Below, piece after piece: positions 1 through 9,345 of a stretch of 64,000 nucleotides of DNA (positions are counted from its first letter, which is position 1; the number at the start of each line of letters is the position of its first letter). The DNA is taken from assembly GCA_964011675.1 (NCBI GenBank), contig CAXGPR010000004.1, forward strand, positions 22,016-86,015, written 5' to 3'. The position numbers and the translations under genes were made by a program. Origin of the DNA: GCA-2693325 sp964011675. Lineage in GTDB: Bacteria > Latescibacterota > UBA2968 > UBA8231. The notes below the pieces were generated by a model. It worked only from the letters and a program-made list of their open reading frames with translations, searched no databases and was not told the origin of the DNA.

Positions 1-733
1 CTGTCAGGTTAAAACCCAGTTTATTAGCCGAATCATCGCTCGTGCCGGGCGCATCTATGCTCAGTTGATGTAGACCCATTCCGACTCCTATATACAGTCC
101 AGACCGATTGTGTTCACTCAGCAAGCGATGCATGTCGAATTCGATAGCCAAATCATCCACCTCTCCAACCGCACTGGTTCGATACGTGAAGTTAAGGCGC
201 CATCGATTCTGCAACACTTGACCCAGACGAACACCGAAACCCAAACCGTTTCCTGAACGAGCTTCCATAAGCAGACTATTCTGCGCGTTCCAACGCAAAT
301 CTGTGCTACGCCCCCATTCGCCTCCTATCATAAACAGGATAGATCGCTTTCCAAAGACACCCTTTTCCTGTTCCGACTCGCTTTGATATTCGCGTTCGGA
401 GAGCTCCGCATGCGCCTGTTCTGCCATTATTTGCCAATCTCGCTCTGAGAACGCGCGCTGCAGAACTTGTATAGTTTCCCCAAGTTTTACATACGTGATC
501 TCTCCGATGCTGAACGCACTATCTACGCGCACAATCTCCACCTCGGCTACCTGCGCAAAATGCTCACCGTGCTCACGCAGCAGCAGGTAGACATCGCCTT
601 TTTGAGCACCTGCCTGTTGACCAGCATCAATATAAACCAACGTTGGAGTCACTTTTATCACGTAGTGCACTTCTTCAGCTTGCACCATCATGGCCAGACC
701 GAACAGGCTGATAGCCAGTACTATTCTTCTCAT
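1..733 (-). CDS. Secreted outer-membrane barrel-like protein, 3' end cut by window edge
   Basis: This reading frame is open from an ATG at 733 to the left edge (244 codons seen, no stop). It starts with a signal peptide (MRRIVLAISLFGLAMMVQA). Residues about 20-95 resemble the FlgT-C-like fold seen in bacterial envelope proteins (pattern VYIDAGQQAGAQKGDVYLLL, then a second strand set ending in ETIQVL). After a short charged helix, the rest has alternating hydrophobic/polar strands with aromatic residues, as in a small outer-membrane barrel. The ATG overlaps the TGA of the upstream gene by 4 bases, so the two are probably translationally coupled. Function is unknown; the fold assignment is inference from pattern. 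Confidence 0.7.
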   Translation of the reverse strand, partial: MRRIVLAISLFGLAMMVQAEEVHYVIKVTPTLVYIDAGQQAGAQKGDVYLLLREHGEHFAQVAEVEIVRVDSAFSIGEITYVKLGETIQVLQRAFSERDWQIMAEQAHAELSEREYQSESEQEKGVFGKRSILFMIGGEWGRSTDLRWNAQNSLLMEARSGNGLGFGVRLGQVLQNRWRLNFTYRTSAVGEVDDLAIEFDMHRLLSEHNRSGLYIGVGMGLHQLSIDAPGTSDDSANKLGFNLT

Positions 734-1761
734 CGCGCCCTGTATTCCCTGTCTGATTCGTCATCATCGAAATCAACGTCATACTCTTCGATGAAATCGT
801 CGTCGTCTTCTGCAAAATCCTGATCTATATCCTCTAAACCATCCATCACATCATCGTAGCGGCGCTTTATAAAAAATATAACGATACCCGTCAGCGCTAT
901 GATACCAACTGCAATGACACTGATGCCCAACGTATAATCCAAGGCGTCGGATAGGTAACCGATATACCAATCTGTCTCCCCGTTTTCGCTTTCTACGTCG
1001 ACGAGATTATCCTCAAGTAAGGTAGGTTCTTCGAGCTGCTCCAGATGCAGTGAGTCGCGCTCCACGCTGATCAAGACCGTTTTGCCCACAACTTGTAAGC
1101 GCACATCCGTATCTTCGCTGTAGCGAATAGTCAACTCACGCGTATCTTCAGCTCTGTAACTTCCACTAATGACCTGCCCCAGCCGATCGCGATCTTCTCC
1201 CTGCTGAGCTTCGAGTTCAATAAGGCGCTCATCAAGAGTAACGAGATAGGACTTAATTGCCCTCATCTCATCCCACACCTGCTGGGCAAACACCGGATAG
1301 GCGGACAGCGTTTTTTGCGACTTCTGATAGCTCTTTATATCGTTTTCCAAGCCGCGAACGCGCTCGATAAACTGCGCAACAGCTTCTGGTTCGGCACTGG
1401 CATCTCGTCGAACAGACTCAGCCTGCTCGTATTCGACTAAATCTCCTATTCGAGGCATAGAATAGGTCTTTACCAATATAGCAGTTGCCCTGTCTGCCTC
1501 TACGCTGCGCACTTCCGCCAAGCCAACCGGCTCTTGTGGAATACCTAATACTTGGCCACTGATGGGATGAATAATTTCTTCTCCCGCTCGTAGCAGAGTA
1601 ACGGATGCACCCGTCTGCAACCCTCGATCCGAACCGGCTTCTATCGTCACGGAGGTCGCACCGTCATGGCGCACTGCGCTAACATGAGTTGTCGACGGAT
1701 CTGCAAAAATTGGCACTGCGCAAAAAACGATGCACAGCACTGCATAGTGTATATGGAGCAT
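730..1761 (-). CDS. Secreted coiled-coil protein with C-terminal membrane anchor and acidic tail
   Basis: The product is 343 residues and I do not recognise the full-length family. It has an N-terminal signal peptide ending near IFA-DPS. An FlgT-C-like domain spans about residues 25-105 (VTIEAGSDRGLQTGASVTLL, then SGQVLGIPQEPVGLAEV). A helical, probably coiled-coil segment follows at about 125-190. A transmembrane helix lies near residue 285 (VIAVGIIALTGIVIFFI), then KRR and a very acidic tail rich in D and E. Topology would place most of the protein outside the inner membrane and the acid tail in the cytoplasm. It sits upstream of, and overlaps by 4 bases, a barrel-like gene with the same kind of first domain, suggesting one envelope complex. 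Role unknown. Confidence 0.65.
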   Translation of the reverse strand: MLHIHYAVLCIVFCAVPIFADPSTTHVSAVRHDGATSVTIEAGSDRGLQTGASVTLLRAGEEIIHPISGQVLGIPQEPVGLAEVRSVEADRATAILVKTYSMPRIGDLVEYEQAESVRRDASAEPEAVAQFIERVRGLENDIKSYQKSQKTLSAYPVFAQQVWDEMRAIKSYLVTLDERLIELEAQQGEDRDRLGQVISGSYRAEDTRELTIRYSEDTDVRLQVVGKTVLISVERDSLHLEQLEEPTLLEDNLVDVESENGETDWYIGYLSDALDYTLGISVIAVGIIALTGIVIFFIKRRYDDVMDGLEDIDQDFAEDDDDFIEEYDVDFDDDESDREYRAR

Positions 1762-1827
1762 GGGGATCTACTCTCGTTTTATTTTTTCTAGAACGGGCGC
1801 CTCGTGCCCGCTATATTATTCTACCTA

Positions 1828-2523
1828 CTACAGCTTCCGCATACCGAAAGCCAAGAGAATTTCCGTTGGCGCATCGCCACTAGGCGGCCACATCTCCCGC
1901 CCAACAAGCCCTATGCCCGGAGAGTAATACGAAGCGTAGGACATCACTTGAGCACCTTGTTCTTTGCGAAAATGCGTTACGATCTGTATGCAGTCCTTGT
2001 AGCGTGAAGATCCAGTCTCCAAGACGGTATCTCTGTTGCTGATCTGCTTCTTTATGTGCAAGCCCTGACTACGATAGACATAAGGAGTGGCCTGATTACC
2101 GTCGGCCAAAACGACGTTCACTCCGCCTTCAGGGCCCATCTCGAAGACCTTCTCACCTTCGCGATACGCAACCGTTTCGTCGTCAAAAAAGTAGACGTCA
2201 CGTCCCTCGCGGCTTTCTCTGCGCACGATCCTCCGCTCAAGTTCAGTAGTTGTCCCACTGAGTGGGTCAAGACGTTGGTAAATCCAGTAACGACCTACCT
2301 CTAGCGGATAATACTCATGTTCTCCTTCTTCCGTCCTTGTCTGTTCGACCTCGGTAGCTGTTAGTCCTGCAAACTCAACTGTAGGCCGCGTTAAAGATCG
2401 CTGCTCTCCACTCTTATACCACAACCCTGCTCCTGCTAGAACGAGGCATATGCACCCCAGTATACCCATCAAATGGGTGCCCCAATTCCCGCGCAGCTTC
2501 TTACCTTTTCTACTCAATGTCAA
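1828..2523 (-). CDS. Membrane-anchored periplasmic protein of unknown function
   Basis: I place the start at a TTG at 2523 because a GGAGG lies 5 bases upstream (complement of 2529-2533). Upstream in-frame ATG at 2583 has no such site; an internal ATG at 2469 is also possible. The resulting 231-residue protein has a positively charged N-terminus (RKGKKLRG), one transmembrane helix (MGILGCICLVLAGAGLW) and a periplasmic domain. That domain includes the motif YYPLEVGRYWIYQ, which occurs in many uncharacterised secreted proteins of environmental bacteria. No catalytic motif is visible. It lies 66 bases upstream of the coiled-coil envelope gene in the same direction and may share its transcript. 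Confidence 0.6.
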   Translation of the reverse strand: MTLSRKGKKLRGNWGTHLMGILGCICLVLAGAGLWYKSGEQRSLTRPTVEFAGLTATEVEQTRTEEGEHEYYPLEVGRYWIYQRLDPLSGTTTELERRIVRRESREGRDVYFFDDETVAYREGEKVFEMGPEGGVNVVLADGNQATPYVYRSQGLHIKKQISNRDTVLETGSSRYKDCIQIVTHFRKEQGAQVMSYASYYSPGIGLVGREMWPPSGDAPTEILLAFGMRKL

Positions 2524-2721
2524 TATGACCTCCGTTCCCTTACTATCGGAGTGACAGAGAAAACCTTTATCATAATATTGCATCTTGGCCAAGACGCTAC
2601 TCGCATTAGGCAGTTCACAGACGGCATACTCACTCCAATCAAGTGCCTCCTCGCCATAAACAATACCTTTCTATATATTCTGCCTGTTTTTTGGCATGAC
2701 CCATATCACAGGAGAACTACT

Positions 2722-3519
2722 ATGAGCACAAAGACGACGCGAATTGGCCTAGTGGGCTATGGCCAGATTGGCCGCGCCGTTCATCAGATGATTGATGCCA
2801 GCCCAGAAACCGGTATGCAAGTCGTATTTGTCCACGACCAGTTTGCCGGTACACTTGAAGACATACCTGAGGAGTTGGCTCTAGCCGATTTGGGAGCTTT
2901 TGAGAGCAAGGAACCGGATCTCGTAGTAGAAATGGCTCATCCCGATATAACGCGAGCTTGGGGCAAGACAATTCTAGAAAAGACGGACTACATGTTTATT
3001 TCCGTCACGGCTCTGGCCGATCGCCAGGTCGAACAAGAGATTGAAGAGACGACCCAGCGCTACGGCACGCGTGCCTTTGTCCCGCACGGGGGCGTCGTCG
3101 GCATGGACGCCCTGTTGGAAAACCGCGACGTGTGGGAATCCGTTGACGTGATCATGAAGAAGCCTCCACACAACGTAGACTGCGCGGCCGCCGGTTTGGA
3201 CCCCGACAAGATCAGCGAAGAGACAACCCTTTACGACGGGCCTACGCGCGGCATTTGTCCTCTTTTTCCTCGCAACGTCAACACTCATGCAGCAATTGCC
3301 TATGCCGGCATTGGATTTGACCAGACGCACTCCGTGCTACAGGTAGATCCAGCATGGAAAGAAGCCACGGTTGCTATCCACGCCAAAGGATCGGGAGTCG
3401 ACCTACGCGTGGAGCGCATCGAAAGCATCACCGGCGTGACGGGCGCATCTACGCCAGCTTCCATCTACAATACGGTGCAAATGATCGGTTCAACCGGTCC
3501 GGGTATCCATCTGCGATGA
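2722..3519 (+). CDS. nadX: L-aspartate dehydrogenase (NadX/DUF108 family)
   Basis: The 265-residue product begins at ATG 2722, preceded by GGAG at 2711; a longer open frame upstream has no family similarity. The N-terminus carries a Rossmann dinucleotide motif (GLVGYGQIG). The middle and C-terminal parts fit aspartate dehydrogenases: HGGVVGMDALLENRD, then a TMKKPP-like stretch (VIMKKPPHNVD), then FPRNVNTHAAIAYAGIGFD. The family catalyses NAD(P)-dependent conversion of aspartate to iminoaspartate/oxaloacetate, often feeding NAD synthesis. Here no other nad gene is adjacent. The stop overlaps the start of an aminotransferase by 4 bases, so the pair probably works on the same amino or oxo acid. 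Substrate specificity is inferred from family only. Confidence 0.8.
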   Translation: MSTKTTRIGLVGYGQIGRAVHQMIDASPETGMQVVFVHDQFAGTLEDIPEELALADLGAFESKEPDLVVEMAHPDITRAWGKTILEKTDYMFISVTALADRQVEQEIEETTQRYGTRAFVPHGGVVGMDALLENRDVWESVDVIMKKPPHNVDCAAAGLDPDKISEETTLYDGPTRGICPLFPRNVNTHAAIAYAGIGFDQTHSVLQVDPAWKEATVAIHAKGSGVDLRVERIESITGVTGASTPASIYNTVQMIGSTGPGIHLR

Positions 3520-4682
3520 AACCATTTGCCGATATTCCGTCGCAGATACCTCGCTCAGGCATACGCGAGATCATGGACATGGCCTGGGCCGTTGAAAAAG
3601 AAAAGCCCGTCATTCATTTAGAAGTGGGCCAACCTGACTTTGCCACGCCCGAACACATTGTCGATGCAACCTGTCGCTACGTGCGCGAAGGACACACTAA
3701 ATACGTGCCCAATGCAGGCGTAAATACGCTGCGTGAAGCGGCGGCGCGCTATTTTCATCAACGCAGCGGGATTGAGACCTCTTCGGATAATATTCTGGTG
3801 ACTCCCGGTGCCGTGATGGGCATCGCTTCTGCATTTTTCTCTTTGCTAGAGCCCAGAGATGAGGTGCTATTACCCGACCCTGGATGGCCCAACTACAACA
3901 TGGCAGCTTCGCTTATCCACGCTAAGCCAGTCTTTTACGACCTGCGGGCAGACCACCAGTTTTTGCCCGATATAGACCAGATTGACCACCTCGTCACGCC
4001 ACGTACAAAGCTGCTTCTGCTGTGCACTCCCTCCAATCCAACGGGGCAGGTGTATGACGCAGAAGTGATGGGCGCGCTGATGCAGCTAGCCAATCGCCAC
4101 GACCTCTGGGTGCTATCGGATGAAATCTACGCAGATATAACCTTCGGAGACGGACATATCTCCGCGCTCCAACACGATACCGACGGCCGCACGCTCATAG
4201 TGAGCGGCATGTCCAAAAGCTACGCCATGACGGGATACCGCGTAGGCTTTACGCGAGGCCCACTCGACTATATTGAACTCGCATCCAAGCTACAGGAACC
4301 GTTCGTCTCTTGCGGCACAGGCTTTTCCCAGCTGGCCTCAGCAGAGGCGCTAGACGGAGCACAAAACTGCGTTGTAGAGATGCGGGACGCCTATGCCAAA
4401 CGCATGCAGATCGCCTTGGACATTCTCCGCGAATACGGCCTATACCGGTACAGTCCAGGGGGCGCAATCTATCTACTTATCGACATTGCACCCTCCGGGT
4501 TAAATTCGCACGACTTTGCTACGCGTCTGCTGCAGGAAAAAGGTGTGGCAGTCGCTCCAGGCAGTACCTTTGGCGCCATGTGTGCGGACCACGTACGGAT
4601 TTCTATCGCCGCATCAGAGGATCATATACGCCGAGGTGTCACGGGCATCTGTGAGATGATACGTGCGCTAGAAGTCGCGTAA
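3516..4682 (+). CDS. PLP-dependent class I/II aminotransferase
   Basis: The product is 388 residues from an ATG at 3516 that overlaps the preceding dehydrogenase stop (ATGA). Fold-type I aminotransferase motifs are present in order: VGQPDFATPEHI near residue 33, CTPSNPTGQVYD near 170, SDEIYADITF near 205, and the PLP-lysine site SGMSKSYAMTGYRVGF near 230. The C-terminal arginine region is HVRISIAASEDHIRRG. The length and motifs fit the aspartate/aromatic aminotransferase branch (family Ib). Coupling with an aspartate dehydrogenase suggests that oxaloacetate/aspartate is one of the substrate pairs, but the acceptor cannot be read from sequence. Confidence 0.85.
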   Translation: MKPFADIPSQIPRSGIREIMDMAWAVEKEKPVIHLEVGQPDFATPEHIVDATCRYVREGHTKYVPNAGVNTLREAAARYFHQRSGIETSSDNILVTPGAVMGIASAFFSLLEPRDEVLLPDPGWPNYNMAASLIHAKPVFYDLRADHQFLPDIDQIDHLVTPRTKLLLLCTPSNPTGQVYDAEVMGALMQLANRHDLWVLSDEIYADITFGDGHISALQHDTDGRTLIVSGMSKSYAMTGYRVGFTRGPLDYIELASKLQEPFVSCGTGFSQLASAEALDGAQNCVVEMRDAYAKRMQIALDILREYGLYRYSPGGAIYLLIDIAPSGLNSHDFATRLLQEKGVAVAPGSTFGAMCADHVRISIAASEDHIRRGVTGICEMIRALEVA

Positions 4683-4730
4683 GGACAGTTCGGTTCGCGG
4701 TTTCCTGTCAAGAAAAGCAGTACGTATAAA

Positions 4731-4766
4731 TATACGGGGGCGGCGCACAAGCGCCGCCCCCGTATA
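4731..4766. terminator. Perfect 16-bp hairpin between convergent genes
   Basis: A perfect inverted repeat has arms 4731-4746 and 4751-4766 with a 4-base loop (ACAA); the stem is very GC-rich (GGGGGCGGCGC). It lies between the convergent aminotransferase and manC genes, the expected place for a bidirectional terminator. There is no long T run after it, so factor-independent action is not certain. Confidence 0.7.
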
Positions 4767-4792
4767 CATTTTCATCCGATCCAGCCCAAAAC

Positions 4793-5869
4793 TTAAGAAT
4801 AGCGATCCTCACCGCTGTTTTCCAATGCCTCAAGCACGTCGCGCACTCGCTGCGCTTCGTCTTTCTTACATATGAGTAAGGCGTCTTCTGTATCAACTAC
4901 AACAACATCTTCCATACCTATTAGTGCAACCACCTTATCGGACGGCGCATAGACGGTGGCATCTCGCGAGTCGAGCGCTACGACCTGTGCAGAAAATAAG
5001 TTACCTTCTTTATCAGTTGGCAGCACGTCTGTCAAAGCTGCCCACGTGCCGATATCTCCCCATTCGATATCAGCCTCGATCGTCGCCACTTTTTCAGCTC
5101 GTTCTATGATCGCATTATCAATGGCAACAGATTTCAACTCGGGATACGCTTCGGCAATCACTTCTCTCTCTCGTCCGCTCCCTACAGAACGCCCAATACG
5201 CTCCAAAATCTGATACATTTCGGGTTCGTAGCGAGCGAATAGATCGAGAACCGTCGCAGCTTTCCAGACAAACATATTGCTGTTCCACAAATACTGACCG
5301 CTCTTCACGTATTCTTGTGCACGAGTAATATCCGGCTTCTCTGTAAAAGCGTTAACGGTATAGATATCAACCTGGCGAACCGGCTCTAAAAGCGATCCGC
5401 GACGAATATACCCATACCCGGTTTCTGCGCGCGTGGGCGTCACTCCGAGCGTAAATAAATAGTCGGGATACGACTTGAGAGCCGCTTCTGCCGCCTGCAA
5501 GAGACGGCAAAACTCCTCGCTCTTACCGATGTAATGGTCGGACCCTAAACTAGCCACGACGCAACCGGGAAAGCGCGCCTCAAGCAGAGCACATTCTAGG
5601 CCCACCGCAGGTCCCGTATTACGAAGAGCGGGCTCAATCAGTAAGTGCTCGGCCGACAAATCTGGCAACTGCGTCCGCACGAGATCGGCCATAGCCACAC
5701 CGGTAGAAACAAATACGTCTTCGCAGTGACCGATCGGAGCAATGCGCGCTACCGCATCCTGCAGCATGGTTGTCGAGCCTGCCATCGCGTGAAATTGTTT
5801 GGGACGATTTTTGCGACTAAAGGGCCACAGGCGCGTTCCGAAACCTCCTGCTCGAATAACAAATTTCAA
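4793..5869 (-). CDS. manC: Mannose-1-phosphate guanylyltransferase
   Basis: The 358-residue protein makes GDP-mannose from mannose-1-phosphate and GTP for glycan or capsule synthesis. The N-terminal nucleotidyltransferase signature is GGFGTRLWPFSRKNRPKQF. Further family motifs are LGSDHYI near residue 110, ETGYGYI near 150, FTEKPD near 175 and a LWNSNMFVW block near 195. The length matches the short form lacking a fused isomerase domain. The isomerase is instead encoded 11 bases upstream by manA, so the two enzymes supply successive steps from fructose-6-phosphate, with a phosphomannomutase expected elsewhere. Confidence 0.93.
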   Translation of the reverse strand: MKFVIRAGGFGTRLWPFSRKNRPKQFHAMAGSTTMLQDAVARIAPIGHCEDVFVSTGVAMADLVRTQLPDLSAEHLLIEPALRNTGPAVGLECALLEARFPGCVVASLGSDHYIGKSEEFCRLLQAAEAALKSYPDYLFTLGVTPTRAETGYGYIRRGSLLEPVRQVDIYTVNAFTEKPDITRAQEYVKSGQYLWNSNMFVWKAATVLDLFARYEPEMYQILERIGRSVGSGREREVIAEAYPELKSVAIDNAIIERAEKVATIEADIEWGDIGTWAALTDVLPTDKEGNLFSAQVVALDSRDATVYAPSDKVVALIGMEDVVVVDTEDALLICKKDEAQRVRDVLEALENSGEDRYS

Positions 5870-5880
5870 ATGTATGCCCC

Positions 5881-6876
5881 TTATTGTGGTATGATCGAAG
5901 AAAGGACGTACTCCAGCGGCACGTCGCCAACCTGTTCGACTTCTATGGCACGACCAGCTGCCAGCAAAGCCGTAGACCCTGCAGCCACGAGAAACGCATC
6001 GTATCCACCGCGCAGCCGGGCTTGACCACTGACCACCGTTAGTGCAGCGAAGCTTTCAACCGTCTCGCAAAGAGTTTCGGGAGACCGCACATAGCGCGTA
6101 TGAAAATGCTCGCAGTCTACCAGCACGCAGCCGTCTTCACTGGCGCCAGGCAGCGTCGACCAGGCCTGGGGAGTAGGCAACGTCTCAGAGAAATTGATTA
6201 CATCTAGCGCTTGCCGTAGGTGGAGTTCCCGCGGCTTCCCATCTAGGCCGGGTCGATCGTAGTCGTAAATTCTAAAAGTAAGATCGCTCGACTGCTGCAC
6301 CTCGTAGATCACCACGCCCGAGCACAGCGCATGCACTGTGCCAGGTGGCGAGAAAACCAAATCACCGCGCTGCACCGGAAAAAAGCGAATCACCTCTTCT
6401 ACTTGACCTGCAGACAACGCCTCGGAAAAAGTGCGTTGGTCAACCCCGTCTGCGAGCCCGAAGGCCACGCGTCCCCCGTCGGAGTGAAGCACCAACCACG
6501 CTTCCATCTTACCATTATCTTGGAGGTTATTCGCCTGCGCATAGGCGTCATCTGGGTGCACCTGAATAGAGAGATCCTGTCGCGCATCGAGCAGCTTTAC
6601 CAACAGCGGCATGCACTGCCCATAACGCTCAACGACCGCTGAGCCAAGCAGGTCGGCTCCGTAGCGACGGACCAAATCACTCAGTCCAAGGCCCTCTAAG
6701 GAACCGGCACACACTCGGCTTTCCCGTCCCTGATAAGCCGACAATTCAAACGACTCACCGATCGGCACTTTTTCGGGGAGCGCTTTTCCGAACAGCGTTT
6801 GCAGGCGTCTGCCTCCCCAAACCATTTCACGAAAATAGGGGCTCAAAGGCAGTATATCAGGCACTCTCTCAGACAT
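5881..6876 (-). CDS. manA: Mannose-6-phosphate isomerase, class I
   Basis: The 331-residue product interconverts fructose-6-phosphate and mannose-6-phosphate. The zinc-site pattern is clear: QVHPDD near residue 102, then KMEAWLVL near 125, and GTVHAL near 180 in the cupin core. The N-terminus (YFREMVWGGRRLQTLFGK) is typical of Bacillus-type ManA. It heads a two-gene operon with manC (11-base gap). About 190 bases of non-coding sequence lie upstream, where the promoter should be. Confidence 0.93.
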   Translation of the reverse strand: MSERVPDILPLSPYFREMVWGGRRLQTLFGKALPEKVPIGESFELSAYQGRESRVCAGSLEGLGLSDLVRRYGADLLGSAVVERYGQCMPLLVKLLDARQDLSIQVHPDDAYAQANNLQDNGKMEAWLVLHSDGGRVAFGLADGVDQRTFSEALSAGQVEEVIRFFPVQRGDLVFSPPGTVHALCSGVVIYEVQQSSDLTFRIYDYDRPGLDGKPRELHLRQALDVINFSETLPTPQAWSTLPGASEDGCVLVDCEHFHTRYVRSPETLCETVESFAALTVVSGQARLRGGYDAFLVAAGSTALLAAGRAIEVEQVGDVPLEYVLSSIIPQ

Positions 6877-7064
6877 AGTTTCGCCTCTTTTTCTTCAATT
6901 GGTTTTAACTTAGCGCACTCTAAAATATCCGGCAAGGTAAAGCCTGTTTGAGTGAACCCGCCATGCGGCTCCAATAAAGCGATTAACCTGCCGCCGGAAT
7001 GCACAGTTAGCGAAATTTGAAAACCGGCGTAAAGAGCACTCTACCTCAGTAGCACCTGACATGC

Positions 7065-8087
7065 TCACCCAAAATAATCGGGCTCAAGCACGAGACGCCG
7101 CGAAAGGGTGAGTAGCGTTTTCTTGGCTTCTAGGTCGGCGCGAAGCGGCAATTGAGCGACCCCTAAAAGACGGCGCATAATTTCTACACCGGCAAAGCCC
7201 AATGCAAGATGCCGAGAGAAACCGATGGGGCCATCATAGCACGCAAAGACCTCGAAGGCGTATTCCAGTGGTTTGCCTGCCAACAGGAGATGCGCCACAA
7301 AAACGCCCACGTCGAACTCTGCTGGACCCAAAAAGCAAAATTCTGGATCAATGATCCACACGTCGTTCCCTGATTCGACCCAACTCCCCGGATAAAAATC
7401 GCCGTGTAAAAGCGACGTGCCCTCACCAAGGTAGCGCTGCCCAAGGTCTTTTACGGCCTGCGCGTATTGGGCATGCTCCTTCAGTGCGCGAGCAGAAGCG
7501 GAGAGCCCTGCGGTCAACTCATCGAGATCAAGACCGTTATCTGATTGCAGAGGTAGATCGAATATATGTTCGTGATTAAGCACACGCATGCCCCGGTTTT
7601 CTAACGCACGTTGCGTTTGTCTATCAAACCGTGACTCGTGCAGAGCCGAAAGCCATCCGCACAAAGACTGAAGTGGCACATCCCTACCCGCGCCGATTCC
7701 ATATATGTGCATAAAATCGGCCGTCTCTCCCAAATCTTCCAATAGCATTACGCGCTGTCCCTCGTCAAAGTCCAGCAGACGGGGCATGCGCGTAGCGACC
7801 GCTTCAGTAGAGGCTACCAATGAATAAAACAATGCCTCAATTGCAATCCGGCTATCGGGCGCAGGAATGGAAGGATATTTCTCTACCCAAGGCCGAGACT
7901 GCTTTGCTATACATGAACGCCGTTCCGTGCATACGCGCAGCGTGCAGTTCATATTGCCCTCGCCCGCTCGCGAAACGTCTACTACGCGTTCTCCCTCCCT
8001 TAACCATCCACGCTGCCTCAAGTATTCTTCTAGGTCTTCGCGATCCTCATCGTTCAATAGTCGGTAGTCGACCAAGTCGTGTACCAT
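7065..8087 (-). CDS. Kinase of the APH/methylthioribose-kinase-like family
   Basis: The product is about 340 residues. ATG 8087 is used here; a TTG at 8096 with GAGG upstream and a TTG at 8159 are alternatives. The protein-kinase-like small-molecule kinase fold is supported by a glycine-rich GEGNMNCTLRV loop, a phosphate-binding lysine in CIAKQSRPWVEKYP, the catalytic HGDFYPGSW segment and the metal site IDPEFCFLGPAEFDVG. The AEFD/IDPEF layout and the SRPWV.KYP block resemble 5-methylthioribose kinase (MtnK), which phosphorylates methylthioribose in methionine salvage. No other mtn gene is nearby, so a different sugar or alcohol substrate is possible. Confidence 0.75.
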   Translation of the reverse strand: MVHDLVDYRLLNDEDREDLEEYLRQRGWLREGERVVDVSRAGEGNMNCTLRVCTERRSCIAKQSRPWVEKYPSIPAPDSRIAIEALFYSLVASTEAVATRMPRLLDFDEGQRVMLLEDLGETADFMHIYGIGAGRDVPLQSLCGWLSALHESRFDRQTQRALENRGMRVLNHEHIFDLPLQSDNGLDLDELTAGLSASARALKEHAQYAQAVKDLGQRYLGEGTSLLHGDFYPGSWVESGNDVWIIDPEFCFLGPAEFDVGVFVAHLLLAGKPLEYAFEVFACYDGPIGFSRHLALGFAGVEIMRRLLGVAQLPLRADLEAKKTLLTLSRRLVLEPDYFG

Positions 8088-8265
8088 ATTGCTCAACCGT
8101 GCCTCAATAGTAGGTTCACCTGTTTGAGAAGCACGCAAATACTCGCCGCATTTACCCAACCGAATTGAAGAAGAGCGGCCTTTTCTCTACGCACTAACTT
8201 CACGATAATTAAACGATAACAGATTATTTTTCGCCACCAAATTAATCAAAAACGGAAGCCGATAC

Positions 8266-9306
8266 ATGCTTATACAGCAAGATCTTTTCATGAGCGGCCA
8301 CGAATCATACCACACCTTTCGTATCCCCTCTATCATATGGACACAGGCCGGCTGCCTGCTAGCCTTTTGCGAAGGTCGAAGACGCAGTCAAGGAGATAGC
8401 GGCGATATAGACATTCTGCTCAGACGCAGCGATGATGGAGGACAGACGTGGTCATCTATTCAAACGGTGTGGGATGATCCGGACAACACGTGTGGGAATC
8501 CATGCCCTGTTGTCGATCGTCAAAACGGTGCCATATCGCTTCTTCTGACACACAATATGGGCACCGACGTGGAACATCAAATCATAGATGGGACAAGCAA
8601 AGGTACGCGCACAGTATGGTTGACGCGCAGCGAAGATGATGGACACACCTGGAGCCCTCCACGCAACATCACTGGCACGACTAAAAAAGCACATTGGACA
8701 TGGTATGCCACGGGTCCAGGGGCGGGCATACAGCTGCGCAGTGGACGCCTCGTTATTCCCTGTGACCACATAGAAGCCACGAGTAAAAAATATTTTTCTC
8801 ACGTCATATTCAGCGACGATGGGGGCATCAACTGGTCTCTCGGCGGCACGACACCACAAGACCAAGTTAACGAATGCGAGGTGGTCGAATTAGACGATAG
8901 ACGCCTGCTGTTAAATATGCGAAACTACGATCCCAACCAGCGCACGCGCGCCATTTCTTACAGCGATGACGAGGGTATTAGCTGGTCTGACCTAGTGCGA
9001 AAAGACGAGCTGATCGAACCCATTTGCCAGGCGAGTCTGCGTCGATTAGAAACGGCCGAGGGAACAAAGCTGCTATTTACCAATCCCGCAAGCGAAGAAA
9101 AGCGCGAGAATATGACCGTGCGCCTGAGTGATGACAGCGGCCAAACCTGGCCACACCAAGGCACGCTACATGCAGGACCGGCCGCTTATTCGTGTCTGGT
9201 CGCTCTCCCAGACGGGCAAGCTGGATGCCTGTATGAATGCGGCTCGAATAGCCCGTACGAAGTAATTAGGTTTGCCCAATTTGACCTTTCATGGCTCGGC
9301 GCCTAA
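8266..9306 (+). CDS. Sialidase/BNR-repeat glycoside hydrolase (GH33-like)
   Basis: The 346-residue product carries the sialidase FRIP arginine motif (TFRIPSII near residue 20) and five Asp-box (SxDxGxxW) repeats: SDDGGQTW, SEDDGHTW, SDDGGINW, SDDEGISW and SDDSGQTW. The C-terminal block CLYECGSNSPYEVIRFAQFD is as in bacterial sialidases. These form the six-bladed propeller that releases terminal sialic or related acids. There is no signal peptide, so the enzyme is probably cytoplasmic and acts on imported oligosaccharides, unless exported by another route. The next gene, an enolase-superfamily dehydratase, could process an acid sugar from the same source. Confidence 0.85.
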   Translation: MLIQQDLFMSGHESYHTFRIPSIIWTQAGCLLAFCEGRRRSQGDSGDIDILLRRSDDGGQTWSSIQTVWDDPDNTCGNPCPVVDRQNGAISLLLTHNMGTDVEHQIIDGTSKGTRTVWLTRSEDDGHTWSPPRNITGTTKKAHWTWYATGPGAGIQLRSGRLVIPCDHIEATSKKYFSHVIFSDDGGINWSLGGTTPQDQVNECEVVELDDRRLLLNMRNYDPNQRTRAISYSDDEGISWSDLVRKDELIEPICQASLRRLETAEGTKLLFTNPASEEKRENMTVRLSDDSGQTWPHQGTLHAGPAAYSCLVALPDGQAGCLYECGSNSPYEVIRFAQFDLSWLGA

Positions 9307-9345
9307 TAGGCAAACCGCACGCACCCATTGACCAGGAAAAACGCG

